A DNA stretch of 64,000 bases from JAJAZB01 sp965249815. Its GTDB lineage: Bacteria > Bacteroidota > Bacteroidia > Cytophagales > Spirosomataceae. Position numbers and translations under genes: made by a program. Position 1 is the first letter of the stretch; every line of letters starts with the position of its first letter. Location: positions 3,968,001 through 4,032,000 of the forward strand of contig CBDFMV010000003.1 of assembly GCA_965249815.1 (NCBI GenBank). Reading direction: 5' to 3'. Below are positions 24,528 to 33,471 of this stretch, one piece after another. Below the pieces are notes generated by a model. The model was not told the DNA's origin and searched no databases. It was given only the letters and a program-made list of their open reading frames with translations.

Positions 24528-25650
24528 CCCCCAGGTAGCGCTTCCAGACCAGCGAACCAGCGATTATTTCCGCCAACTCGACGGCCTCCGGTTCCTGTCG
24601 GTGCTGGTGGTAATGCTCGATCACTGGCTGGGCGACCGCAACGTGCTGCCACTGGGTTATTTCGGGGTGAACACATTTTTCGTGCTGAGTGGGTTTCTCA
24701 TCACCGGCATCCTGCTGAAAAGCAAAGCCGTTAACGAGGCCGCCGGGCGCTCGCACCTGCCTTCCCTCAAAAGTTTCGTGATTCGGCGAAGCCTCCGGAT
24801 TTTTCCGGCTTACTACGTCACCGTGACGGTGCTGATACTGCTCAACGTGCCCCCGGTGCGCGAACTGGCCGTCTGGTACTACGGCTACGCCACGAACGTG
24901 TACATTGCACTGCACAATACCTGGCTGGGCACGTCCGACCACTTGTGGTCGCTGGCGGTGGAGGAGCAGTTTTACCTGATCTTTCCGTGGGTCGTGCTGT
25001 TCACGCCGCGACGCTGGTTGCTGCCTTTGTTCTGGGCGCTCATCGGGCTGGCCGTAGGGCTGCGAGTTGGCCTGTGGTGGGCGCAAAAACCCTGGGTTAT
25101 TGAGTTTGTCAGCACGCCGACCTGCCTCGATGCCCTGGTAGGCGGAAGCGTGCTGGCACACGTTTTTACGGTTTCACCGCAGAAGTTTGCCCGGCTTTGG
25201 CAAAAAACGTTACCGCTGTTTGTCGGGGCGTGGGTGCTTTTGCTGTTGACCACCTGGTATTTCTGGGACACGCCCCGGCCTAATTTCAGCGCAGATGTCC
25301 TCCAGCGGCTGCTTTTCTCAGTGATTGCGTTTTGGCTGATTGCCCGGGCGGTGGTGGGTTTTCGCGGTTGGGTCGGTGCTTTTCTGGAAAACAGGGTAGT
25401 CGTTTATTTTGGTCGGATTAGCTACGGGCTGTACCTCTACCACAATTTTGTGTATAATTTTTACCATACCCCGGCGCGGCATCCCGTGATGCGCCTTGTT
25501 GCCAAAACCACCGCGCTTGCACCGGCCATCGGTCAATCCGCCTTGTTTCAGGTGACGCTTTTTTTCAGCATCACCGTCGGATTGGCCTCGGTCTCGTGGT
25601 ACCTGATTGAAAAACCGGCGAATGGATTGAAAAAGCACTTCAGGTACTGA
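24520..25650 (+). CDS. Membrane acyltransferase, AT3 (OafA/YrhL) family
   Basis: A 376-residue protein with about ten membrane helices. It has the family signatures RQLDGLRFLSVLVVMLDHW (catalytic-type His), GYFGVNTFFVLSGFLI and RRSLRIFPAYY. Near residue 150 it has the conserved SLAVEEQFYLIFP, and it ends with SWYLIEKP. Enzymes of this family acylate surface sugars with acyl-CoA as donor. The frame is open upstream, but the ATG at 24520 removes a meaningless extension and overlaps the preceding gene by 8 nt. It probably acetylates the glycan made by the neighbours. Confidence 0.92.
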   Translation: MTDPQVALPDQRTSDYFRQLDGLRFLSVLVVMLDHWLGDRNVLPLGYFGVNTFFVLSGFLITGILLKSKAVNEAAGRSHLPSLKSFVIRRSLRIFPAYYVTVTVLILLNVPPVRELAVWYYGYATNVYIALHNTWLGTSDHLWSLAVEEQFYLIFPWVVLFTPRRWLLPLFWALIGLAVGLRVGLWWAQKPWVIEFVSTPTCLDALVGGSVLAHVFTVSPQKFARLWQKTLPLFVGAWVLLLLTTWYFWDTPRPNFSADVLQRLLFSVIAFWLIARAVVGFRGWVGAFLENRVVVYFGRISYGLYLYHNFVYNFYHTPARHPVMRLVAKTTALAPAIGQSALFQVTLFFSITVGLASVSWYLIEKPANGLKKHFRY

Positions 25651-25696
25651 TTTGACCGGAACGAGGGTTCGTTCCGCTTGCGATGTGATAAATGCG

Positions 25697-25704
25697 TAGT
25701 TTTG
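25697..25704 (+). promoter_or_regulatory. Minus-7 box upstream of GT2 gene
   Basis: TAGTTTTG matches TAnnTTTG. A TTG lies 16 nt further up. The leader to the ATG at 25757 would be about 50 nt. Confidence 0.5.
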
Positions 25705-25756
25705 CCGCTTCAAAACGGCTTTTTTTTGACACGATTTTTACCCCAAACTCTGCTGC

Positions 25757-26527
25757 ATGTCCGTTCTTTTGTCCATTGTCATGCCCGCCTACAACGAAGA
25801 AGAATGCATCGAAGTGGTGGTCGGGTCCTGGGTGGCATTTCTTGACAAACATTTTCAGCCCATCGGAGAAACGCGCCTCATTGTCGTGAACGACGGTTCG
25901 CGTGACAACACCGGAGCGTTACTCGACGGCCTGGCTGCCCGCCATCCGCGCCTGATGGTGGTGCATCAACCCAACGGGGGGCACGGTGATGCGGTGGTGC
26001 ACGCGTACCGGAAAGCGGTTGAACTGGAATCGGAATACGTATTCCAAACCGATAGTGATGATCAGTTTGAACCCGGCGACGTGCTCAGGCTCTGGGAAAA
26101 ACGAAGCGACTCGGAGTTTATCCTCGGGTATCGGCAGGTGCGGCACGATGCACCCTTCCGCCTTTTCGTGACAAAAGTGCTTCAGGCGTCGCTGTTCACC
26201 CTGTACGGCACCTTCATCAGTGACAGCAACATCCCCTTCCGGCTCATCAAGGGCGATTTTCTGCGAAAACTTCTGGCGCAATTGCCGCGGCCGGTGCCTT
26301 TCGCACCGAATATTTTTCTGGCCGTGATGGCCAAAAAATCCGGCCAGAACCTGTTTGATATCCCCATCACCCACAAGGAGCGCGCCACGGGCGAAGTGTC
26401 CATCAAAAAGGCGAAGCTCCTCAAAGTGTGCTGGCAGAGTTTCAAGGAGCTGGCCCGCTTCCGGATGGAACTCAACGGAAAAATCCGGGCCATCCGGCAA
26501 GCCGAACCGACCGCGCAGGTGGCCTGA
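25757..26527 (+). CDS. GT2 family glycosyltransferase
   Basis: A 256-residue soluble GT-A enzyme. It starts with the nucleotide-sugar fold (LLSIVMPAYNEEECIEVVV), has IVVNDGSRDNTGALL near residue 42 and the metal-binding QTDSDDQFEP near 95. No membrane segment follows, so it probably acts at the cytoplasmic face. It has its own promoter box and precedes the FAD enzyme gene by 50 nt. The acceptor is unknown; it may make polyprenyl-phosphate sugar or extend the glycan. Confidence 0.88.
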   Translation: MSVLLSIVMPAYNEEECIEVVVGSWVAFLDKHFQPIGETRLIVVNDGSRDNTGALLDGLAARHPRLMVVHQPNGGHGDAVVHAYRKAVELESEYVFQTDSDDQFEPGDVLRLWEKRSDSEFILGYRQVRHDAPFRLFVTKVLQASLFTLYGTFISDSNIPFRLIKGDFLRKLLAQLPRPVPFAPNIFLAVMAKKSGQNLFDIPITHKERATGEVSIKKAKLLKVCWQSFKELARFRMELNGKIRAIRQAEPTAQVA

Positions 26528-26577
26528 CCGCGCAGACCATGTACTTCATCATTGTTTCAATTACTGCTTAAAAACCC

Positions 26578-27972
26578 ATGAATTATCAGTACGTCATCAT
26601 CGGTTCCGGCCCGACGGGGCTGGGTGCGGCCTACCGGCTGAAAGAACTCGGCATTACCGATTTTATTATTCTTGAACGCGAACCCTACGTGGGGGGTCTG
26701 GCTACCAGTTTCGTCGACGAAAAAGGCTTCCTTTGGGACATTGGGGGGCACGTTCAGTTTTCCCACTACACGTACTTCGACGAGCTGATGATCAAAGCCC
26801 TCGGCGAAGACGGCTGGCTCAACCACCAGCGGGAATCGTGGGTATGGATGCGCAACCGCTTCGTGCCGTATCCGTTCCAGAACAACATCAAATACCTGCC
26901 GAAGGAAGACATGTGGAAGTGCCTCGGCGGGCTGATTGAACTCTACAAAAATCCCAAACCGGGCAAGCCGAAGAACTTTCGCGAGTGGATTATGGCCACG
27001 TTCGGTGAAGGCCTGGCTGAGGTGTTCATGATTCCGTACAATTTTAAAGTCTGGGCGCACCCGGCTGAAGAAATGAACGCCGTTTGGGTCGGAGAGCGCG
27101 TGGCGGTTACGGATTTGCAGCGGGTTACGGAAAACATTTTGTTCGACAAAGAAGATTTTTCCTGGGGGCCGAACAACACCTTCCAGTTCCCCGAACACGG
27201 GGGCACGGGGGCGATTTGGAAAGCCGTCGGCGATTTGGTCGGACTCGAAAACGTACTGCTCAACGCCGACGTGCAGGGTGTAAACCCCGAAACGAAACAA
27301 ATCACCCTGGCCGATGGCCGCACGGTGGGCTACCAGACGCTGCTCAGCACGATTCCGCTCGATAAATTCACGCAGAAAATCCAGAACTTTCCGGCGAAAC
27401 TCACCGAACGGGCGCAGGGCCTGAAGCATTCGTCGACCAACATCGTCGGCATCGGCCTGAAAGGAAAACCCAACCCCGAACTGGCCCCGAAGTGTTGGAT
27501 GTATTTTCCCGAAGACAACAGCCCCTACTACCGGATTACGGTGTTTTCGAATTACTCGCCGAACAACGTGCCGGACATTAACCAGTACTGGTCGCTGATG
27601 ACCGAAACGAGCGAGTCGTCGCACAAGCCGGTCAACCGCGAAACTCTGATTGCCGACACGGTGCGGGCCTTGCTCGAAGACGGCCTCATCGAGTCGGAAG
27701 ACCAAATCGTCTCGAAATTTATTTACTCGACCGACTACGGCTACCCAACACCCTCGGTGGAGCGCGATGGCATTCTGAAAGACGTGCTGCCCGCCCTCGA
27801 ACCAATGGGCATTTACTCCCGTGGGCGTTTCGGGGCCTGGAAATACGAAGTCAGCAACCAGGATCACTCGCTCATGCAGGGCGTCGAATGGGCCAACCGA
27901 GTTGTGCTGGGGGTACCCGAACTGACCCTCAATTTTCCCGATACGGCCAACGCCATGTGGGGGAAAAAATAA
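26578..27972 (+). CDS. FAD-dependent oxidoreductase related to UDP-galactopyranose mutase
   Basis: A 464-residue flavoprotein. The N-terminus has the dinucleotide fold YVIIGSGPTGLGAAYRL and the second FAD motif LEREPYVGGLATSF. The segment WDIGGHVQFSHYTYFDEL near residue 60 resembles the active-site region of UDP-galactopyranose mutases and amine-oxidase-like desaturases. The C-terminal half has TDYGYPTPSVERD and GRFGAWKYEVSNQDHSLMQG, the usual FAD-closing end of this family. In this glycan locus a sugar-ring mutase or oxidoreductase role fits. A 17-bp hairpin lies about 50 nt downstream. Confidence 0.82.
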   Translation: MNYQYVIIGSGPTGLGAAYRLKELGITDFIILEREPYVGGLATSFVDEKGFLWDIGGHVQFSHYTYFDELMIKALGEDGWLNHQRESWVWMRNRFVPYPFQNNIKYLPKEDMWKCLGGLIELYKNPKPGKPKNFREWIMATFGEGLAEVFMIPYNFKVWAHPAEEMNAVWVGERVAVTDLQRVTENILFDKEDFSWGPNNTFQFPEHGGTGAIWKAVGDLVGLENVLLNADVQGVNPETKQITLADGRTVGYQTLLSTIPLDKFTQKIQNFPAKLTERAQGLKHSSTNIVGIGLKGKPNPELAPKCWMYFPEDNSPYYRITVFSNYSPNNVPDINQYWSLMTETSESSHKPVNRETLIADTVRALLEDGLIESEDQIVSKFIYSTDYGYPTPSVERDGILKDVLPALEPMGIYSRGRFGAWKYEVSNQDHSLMQGVEWANRVVLGVPELTLNFPDTANAMWGKK

Positions 27973-28019
27973 GTTGTCGGTTGGCGGTCGGCAGTTGGCA
28001 GTAAATTTGAGGGCGTTTT

Positions 28020-28055
28020 GCCAGAAGCGGACGAATTGATTCGTCCGCTTCTGGC
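28020..28055. terminator. Perfect 17-bp hairpin after the FAD oxidoreductase gene
   Basis: Arm CCAGAAGCGGACGAAT (28021-28036) and its exact complement (28039-28054) plus one flanking pair. It lacks a clear T-tract, so it may be a structural repeat as well as a terminator. Flanking spacers contain shuffled copies of the words GGCGGTC, GGCAGT and CGGTTG. Confidence 0.55.
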
Positions 28056-28130
28056 TGGTTCGGGCAAAAAACAACCGCACTTTTATTTATCAACCGCAGA
28101 CCGCCGACTGCCTACGCTTCAATAGCCACC

Positions 28131-30833
28131 TTGAAAAAAATTCTATTTCCTCTGCTGGTTGTGTTGGGGCTTGGGGCGGGGTACTGGGCCTGGCAACATT
28201 GGGCCGGTAGCGAGCGCTCGGCGCGGGCGTACATCCCGACCGACGCCTTGATCGTGGTGGAAAGCACCGACTTGCAGCAGCCCCCGGAGCGCATTTTGCC
28301 CCACCAGGTGCAACTGGCCGACGTACCGGTGCTCGGGGCCGCTGCGGATCAACTGCGCGCGCTCAACCAGGCGCTGGCGGATTCGGCGCTGGTCAACGGG
28401 TTTTTGCGGAGCAAAATCATCACCTTCTCGCTGCACTCCGAAGGCCGTAACCAACTTTCGTTCCTGGTGTTCGTGCCCATCCAGCCCGGTAGCGACGGCA
28501 CGTTTACGGAACGGCTCGAAAAACTGGTCGGCAACGGGGTCCGTTCGTACCGACACACGTTCGACAATACGGTGCTCACCGACGTGGTGGACGCGAAATC
28601 GACGCCGCTGTTTTCGTATTTTGTTTACGACAACTATTTGATTTTCAGTAAATCGAGTCAATTGGTCGAGGGGGCTGTCCGGAAAGTGAAACGCCTCCTC
28701 GATAAAGACGCCTGGAAGGGCGACGAAACCGAAACCCTCACTTCGGGTACGCAGCTTTTTTTCAACCGCGAGCAAGCGCAAACGTTCTGGTCTGGCGCGT
28801 ATCAGGTTGGAACGGGGGAAATCACCACGCTCGACTTTCTCCCTGCCCGGCAAGCGTTCCGCTTTCGGGTCAATGACATCCGCACGCAAGTGGACGCCCA
28901 GGCGGTGAGTTCGGCGGGCAAAGCCACGCCCGCGCTGGCGGCCCTCGCCGACCAGCAAGCCCAGCCGATTGGCTGCGCCCGGCTGGTATCGAACCACACG
29001 GCGGTTTTTTTTCACCTGAGTGTGTCCGATGCGGGACGGTTGCGGCAGGAAATCCGGCAGGCCGAACCCTCGGAATTGTATTCGATTCGCGAAAACCTCA
29101 GCGATCGCTACCGTGTGGAAGTGGACTCGCTCTACAACTACCTCACCGACGAAGTGGCCCTTTGCCAGCTCGAAAGCAGCCGCCTGGGTCGCGGGGGCAA
29201 GGTGCTTGTGGTGAAAACCACCAACGCGCGCGGCTGCGCCGACTGGCTCGATTACCAGGCCGCCAAAATCGGACTGGAAGACAAACTTCCGCGCTACGAA
29301 GAATTGATCGGCAGCAGCCTGATCCGACAAATCAACGCGCCGGAATTGCCCGCGCTTTGGTTTGGCAAACTGGCAATCGGGTTTCCCAAAAGCAGCTTTT
29401 TTACCACCATCGGCGATTACCTGCTGGTGAGCAACGACGTGCAATCCCTGCGCACGGCCCTCAACGATTACGCCACCGGCAACGTGTGGAGTCGCACCGC
29501 CCGGCCTCAGGAACTGCTCAAGGCGGCGCGCCCGGCCCAGTTTACGGCGATCGCGCTGCTGAGCCGAAGCTGGTACGGCTGGACCGAGCGGTTCCGGCCC
29601 GGCTGGCAACCCGTCGTGGAGCGGTCGGAAGAATCGTTGCGGCGGCTCAACCTGCTCATGTGGCAAAGCGAGTACGAAGGCAGCAGCCTCAAAACAACGA
29701 TTGTGGGCATGAAAGGCGGTGGCGAAAGCAATCCCAACCTGTTGCGCCGGTTGTTTTTGCAGAAGAGCGTTCCGCTGGAGCAACCCTTGCGTCTGCCGCC
29801 GTTTGTGTTGAAAGCGCCGGGCGGCACGACCGTGTTCGGGCAAACTGTTGGCAATCAGTTGATTCAATTGGTTGGTGCGCCGAAGGATTCGCTGCGGATG
29901 CGGCTGGAGGGGCCGTTGGTAAGTCCACCGATTACGGTGGATTACTACGTCAACAATGACTTGCAGTACCTGCTGCTCACGCCCGACCGCTACTACCTGC
30001 TCGACCGCAACGGCCTGAAGTACGACCTGTTCGCTTCCAATCGGTTTGCGCCGCTGTCGCCCGGAACCTACAACCTGCTTGGCTACGTGTCGGGCAACCG
30101 CCAGCAACTGAGCCTGGCCGACACGTACGGAAATTTGTACGTGCTTTTCAAACCCGAGCGAACCATTCGTCAATTGAATCGCCTGCCCGCCGAAGCGCAC
30201 GTGCTGGCACCGGTGCAAACGCTCCAGTTCAACAAAAAACCGCACCTGATTTTGTTGCAGGAAGAGGGCCAGTTGAGCATCGTCAATTCCTTCGGGCAAC
30301 CCATCAAGCCGTTTCCGGTCGATTTGAAGGCGCGCTTCGGCGGCCCGGTGTTCATGGAAACCGGTACCCGCGAGTCGGATTTGCTCATCCAGACGGTCAG
30401 CCTCCAGGGCGAATTGATGAAAATCAACCTGGACGGCGAGGTGACCGAACGGCGGCAATTGTTCCGCGCCGACAAAGCCACGGAGTTCCGGTTGCTGCTC
30501 GAAAAAGCGGGACGCGACTGGCTCATCACCAGCACCACGGGCAACACGGTGGGCATCCACGACCAGCAGGGCCGGTTACTATTCCAGGTTGAAAATGCCG
30601 ACCCTGCCACGACCGCCATCGAATACAGCGATTTCGGGGCCGACGTCAAAGTGCTCAGCGTCACTACGGCCAAAGGCACCTGGCTCTACAACCTGCGCGG
30701 TCAGGCGCTCATCGAGCGGCCGCTCACCAGCACCCTGCCCGTGGTGGTGCAGTACGCCGAATCGTACAACAAACTCTACCTCTACACCACCACCGACCGC
30801 GCCATGCAGGTCTGGACGGTGAAAATAAGGTAG
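28131..30833 (+). CDS. Large membrane-anchored DUF3352-like protein
   Basis: A 900-residue protein with one N-terminal membrane anchor (ILFPLLVVLGLGAGYWAW) and a large extracytoplasmic part. The start is a TTG at 28131; no ATG is near and the anchor begins directly after it. The segment IPTDALIVVESTDLQQ and the repeated alpha/beta layout resemble DUF3352-type proteins (weak pattern match). The last 350 residues look like a beta-propeller (repeated YGNLYVLFKPE, GQLSIVNSFGQP, GNTVGIHDQQGRL). No catalytic motif seen. It lies between the glycan genes and the O-acetylation pair and may act in export or assembly. Confidence 0.72.
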   Translation: MKKILFPLLVVLGLGAGYWAWQHWAGSERSARAYIPTDALIVVESTDLQQPPERILPHQVQLADVPVLGAAADQLRALNQALADSALVNGFLRSKIITFSLHSEGRNQLSFLVFVPIQPGSDGTFTERLEKLVGNGVRSYRHTFDNTVLTDVVDAKSTPLFSYFVYDNYLIFSKSSQLVEGAVRKVKRLLDKDAWKGDETETLTSGTQLFFNREQAQTFWSGAYQVGTGEITTLDFLPARQAFRFRVNDIRTQVDAQAVSSAGKATPALAALADQQAQPIGCARLVSNHTAVFFHLSVSDAGRLRQEIRQAEPSELYSIRENLSDRYRVEVDSLYNYLTDEVALCQLESSRLGRGGKVLVVKTTNARGCADWLDYQAAKIGLEDKLPRYEELIGSSLIRQINAPELPALWFGKLAIGFPKSSFFTTIGDYLLVSNDVQSLRTALNDYATGNVWSRTARPQELLKAARPAQFTAIALLSRSWYGWTERFRPGWQPVVERSEESLRRLNLLMWQSEYEGSSLKTTIVGMKGGGESNPNLLRRLFLQKSVPLEQPLRLPPFVLKAPGGTTVFGQTVGNQLIQLVGAPKDSLRMRLEGPLVSPPITVDYYVNNDLQYLLLTPDRYYLLDRNGLKYDLFASNRFAPLSPGTYNLLGYVSGNRQQLSLADTYGNLYVLFKPERTIRQLNRLPAEAHVLAPVQTLQFNKKPHLILLQEEGQLSIVNSFGQPIKPFPVDLKARFGGPVFMETGTRESDLLIQTVSLQGELMKINLDGEVTERRQLFRADKATEFRLLLEKAGRDWLITSTTGNTVGIHDQQGRLLFQVENADPATTAIEYSDFGADVKVLSVTTAKGTWLYNLRGQALIERPLTSTLPVVVQYAESYNKLYLYTTTDRAMQVWTVKIR

Positions 30834-30862
30834 TTACAGGGCGCGGTTTGCAGTTGAATTCG

Positions 30863-30890
30863 TGAACTGTAAACCCTGAACTGTAAACCC
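30863..30890 (+). repeat. Two tandem 14-bp copies in a spacer
   Basis: TGAACTGTAAACCC occurs twice in tandem (30863-30876 and 30877-30890). A partial complement (GGTTTGCAGTTGA) lies just upstream. This fills most of the spacer before the MBOAT gene. Confidence 0.7.
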
Positions 30891-30900
30891 GAACTGGCAA

Positions 30901-32391
30901 ATGCTTTTCAATTCCCTGCAATTCCTGGTCTTTTTCGTCGTGGTCACGCTGGCGTATTTCAGCCTGCCGTGGCGGGGGCGCTGGGTATTGCTGCTGTTGG
31001 CGAGTTGCTATTTCTACGTGGTGTTCGTGCCCGCGTACATCCTGATTCTTTTCGCTACGATCGTCATCGATTATTTCGCCGGAATCTGGATCGCCGAAGC
31101 GCACGGTTCGCGTCGCAAGTGGCTGCTAATCATCAGTTTGATTTCCAACATTGGCATTCTGGCGTTTTTCAAATACCTCGGTTTTTTCACCGGGAACCTC
31201 GTCGGGTTGCTCAGCGAAGCCGGGCTGACCCAGGCCGCCGAATCGGTAAATGCCTACTCGCTGCGGGTTTTGGGGAAAGTACTGACGCTCTTCGGGCAGC
31301 AGCCCGTGGCGTCGTTCAACGTGGTCAACACGATTTTACCCGTCGGGCTATCGTTCCATACGTTCCAGGCGATGAGTTACACCATCGAGGTGTACCGGGG
31401 CAATCAGAAATCGGAGCGGCATTTCGGCATTTACGCGCTCTACGTGATGTTTTACCCGCAACTCGTGGCCGGGCCAATCGAGCGCCCGCAAAACGTGCTT
31501 TGGCAGTACCACACCTATTTTAAGTACGATTGGGAGCAGGTGAAGGCCGGGCTGGTGCAGATGGCCTGGGGTTTTTTCAAAAAAGTGGTCATTGCCGACC
31601 GGCTGGCCGTGGTGGTCGATGCGGCGTACAACCACGTTCCGGAGCAAAACGGCCTCTCGCTACTCGTGGCGACGCTCTTCTTTACCTTTCAGATTTACGG
31701 CGACTTTTCGGGCTACTCCGACATTGCCATCGGGGCGGCGCGGGTGATGGGGTTCACGCTGATGGAAAACTTCCACACGCCCTACGCCGCCCGCTCGATT
31801 TCCGAATTCTGGCGGCGCTGGCACATTTCGCTTTCCACCTGGTTTCGCGATTACCTCTACATCCCGCTCGGAGGCAACCGCGTCGGGCTGGTGCGGCAAT
31901 ACGTCAACCAGTTTATCGTGTTCATGGTCAGCGGGTTGTGGCACGGGGCCAAGTGGACGTTCGTCATCTGGGGCGCGTTGCACGGCCTGTACCTCGTGCT
32001 CGCCCGGATGCGCGACCGCTGGCTCGACCGGCGCGGTATTCGGCTGCCCGAAGAAAACCGCGCGTACAGGGCGTTGCAGGTCGGGCTGACGTTCGCCCTC
32101 GTGATGCTGACCTGGGTGTTTTTCCGGGCCAATACCACCCGCGATGCCTTCGCCGTATTGAGCGGAATCTTCTCCTTGTCCCTCGCGGATGTTTTCAAAA
32201 CACCCTTCAATGGCATGGAGATGGCTTTTTCCGTGTTGCTGATTGGATTGATGTTGTTGAAAGAAAAAGCGTTTTACGTCCTGCCGACTCGCAGCAACGC
32301 TGTTTTTGCGGGCGTGTTCACGATCCTGGTTGCGCTGTGTTACCTGTTCGGCTTTTTCACGTCGAGTCAGTTTATATATTTTCAATTTTAA
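30901..32391 (+). CDS. MBOAT-family O-acyltransferase (AlgI-like)
   Basis: A 496-residue polytopic protein. It opens with the AlgI-type MLFNSLQFLVFFVVV and has the family blocks GLSFHTFQAMSYTIEVYRG, MFYPQLVAGPIERP and ISEFWRRWHISLSTWFRDYLYIPLGGNR. The catalytic-type His is in VSGLWHGAKWTFVIWGALHG near residue 345. AlgI-type enzymes move acetyl groups across the inner membrane for O-acetylation of exported polysaccharide. The next gene encodes an AlgJ/AlgX-like protein, its usual partner. Very likely it acetylates the glycan made by the upstream locus. Confidence 0.93.
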   Translation: MLFNSLQFLVFFVVVTLAYFSLPWRGRWVLLLLASCYFYVVFVPAYILILFATIVIDYFAGIWIAEAHGSRRKWLLIISLISNIGILAFFKYLGFFTGNLVGLLSEAGLTQAAESVNAYSLRVLGKVLTLFGQQPVASFNVVNTILPVGLSFHTFQAMSYTIEVYRGNQKSERHFGIYALYVMFYPQLVAGPIERPQNVLWQYHTYFKYDWEQVKAGLVQMAWGFFKKVVIADRLAVVVDAAYNHVPEQNGLSLLVATLFFTFQIYGDFSGYSDIAIGAARVMGFTLMENFHTPYAARSISEFWRRWHISLSTWFRDYLYIPLGGNRVGLVRQYVNQFIVFMVSGLWHGAKWTFVIWGALHGLYLVLARMRDRWLDRRGIRLPEENRAYRALQVGLTFALVMLTWVFFRANTTRDAFAVLSGIFSLSLADVFKTPFNGMEMAFSVLLIGLMLLKEKAFYVLPTRSNAVFAGVFTILVALCYLFGFFTSSQFIYFQF

Positions 32392-32399
32392 ATCCGTCG

Positions 32400-32431
32400 G
32401 CGTGGCACCCCGAGTACTCGGGGTGCCACGC
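32400..32431. repeat. Perfect 32-bp palindrome
   Basis: GCGTGGCACCCCGAGT (32400-32415) is followed directly by its exact complement. It lies between the MBOAT and SGNH-like genes and shares the word CGTGGCAC with the hairpin at 5630. With no T-tract it looks more like a REP-type element than a terminator. Confidence 0.8.
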
Positions 32432-32439
32432 TTCTCCGC

Positions 32440-33471
32440 ATGAACGCCTTTTTTCGCCTCGGGCTGCTTCTGCTCGCCCTCGCCGTGTTTGTCGGGGGCT
32501 GTTCGCGCACAGCCTACCTGACGCTGGCCGGTTGGGGGCTGGTGCCGGATGATTTCCGTTACGGCGATTTGTACCGGCTGGCAAACCTCCCGCAATTCAA
32601 GCAGGAGCGGGTAAGCTGCGCACCATTCGCCCAGAACGAGCCAAAGTCGCCCGTGGCGCTTTACGTCATCGGCGACAGTTTTCTGGAGCCGGGCCGGATC
32701 GACTCAGCGGATTTTAGGGCGAAGACGTACCACTACACGCACTGGGAGAATCGGGCGGAAGTGAAACTCGACACCACGTTACGCAACGTTTTGTTGCTGG
32801 AAACGGTGGAGCGCCATGCTCGCGAACACTTCGCCCGCCCCGCCGACAACTTCGCGGTCGTGCGGGAACTTTCGCCACCCCAACCGGAGGAAAAAGGCAT
32901 TTGGACTGATTTGAAAACTTTTTTCACCGGCACCCACGAAAAGCGCCAGCGCCTGCCCGAAGAGCAACTCGAAAACCTGCTCTTCAACGGGCCGTTCTGG
33001 CAAAAACTCAAAGAAACAAAGGCGCGCCTGACGCTGGATTGGTTCGGCCGGGTCAATCCCAAAGTGGCGCTCTCCGTCGACAAAAAGCACCTGTTCTACG
33101 TCCTCGATACCGATAGCACACTTGTCAATTCCAACTTCAACCCGTTGCCCGACGCCGAGGTCGATTCGATGGTTGCGCACTTGAACGAAACCGCTGAGTT
33201 TTACAAAAAACGGGGTTTCGATGAAGTCTGGCTGAGCATCATTCCCAACAAAACGACGGTGGTCGAATCCGGACGCAGGCGGTACAACCGGCTCATCGAG
33301 CGCGTGCAGCAACACCGGAACCTGAAATCGCCGGTTGTGGATGCTTACTACGTACTTAAACCCGGTGGCGCGGGCGTGTACGAAGTGAGCGACTCGCACT
33401 GGAACTGCCAGGGCCGGGCACTTTGGTTACAGGCCGTGAATGAACGGCTGCAAGCGCACCCCACGCCATGA
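32440..33471 (+). CDS. AlgJ/AlgX-like SGNH-type lipoprotein, partner of the MBOAT protein
   Basis: A 343-residue exported protein with a lipoprotein-like signal (LLALAVFVGGCSR, lipobox Cys near residue 21). It has SGNH-hydrolase signatures: the catalytic-Ser block YVIGDSFLEPGR near residue 76 and the Asp-x-His pair in VSDSHWNCQGRALWLQ near residue 312, as in AlgJ and AlgX. With the MBOAT protein just upstream it should complete the O-acetyl transfer to polysaccharide in the periplasm. The start follows the palindrome by 8 nt. Its stop overlaps the oxyR start (ATGA). Confidence 0.82.
   Translation: MNAFFRLGLLLLALAVFVGGCSRTAYLTLAGWGLVPDDFRYGDLYRLANLPQFKQERVSCAPFAQNEPKSPVALYVIGDSFLEPGRIDSADFRAKTYHYTHWENRAEVKLDTTLRNVLLLETVERHAREHFARPADNFAVVRELSPPQPEEKGIWTDLKTFFTGTHEKRQRLPEEQLENLLFNGPFWQKLKETKARLTLDWFGRVNPKVALSVDKKHLFYVLDTDSTLVNSNFNPLPDAEVDSMVAHLNETAEFYKKRGFDEVWLSIIPNKTTVVESGRRRYNRLIERVQQHRNLKSPVVDAYYVLKPGGAGVYEVSDSHWNCQGRALWLQAVNERLQAHPTP

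Noticed and set aside
28143..30560. 805-codon minus-strand frame
   Set aside because: Shadow of the 900-residue protein gene. Arg/Gln/His-rich without any motif or signal peptide.
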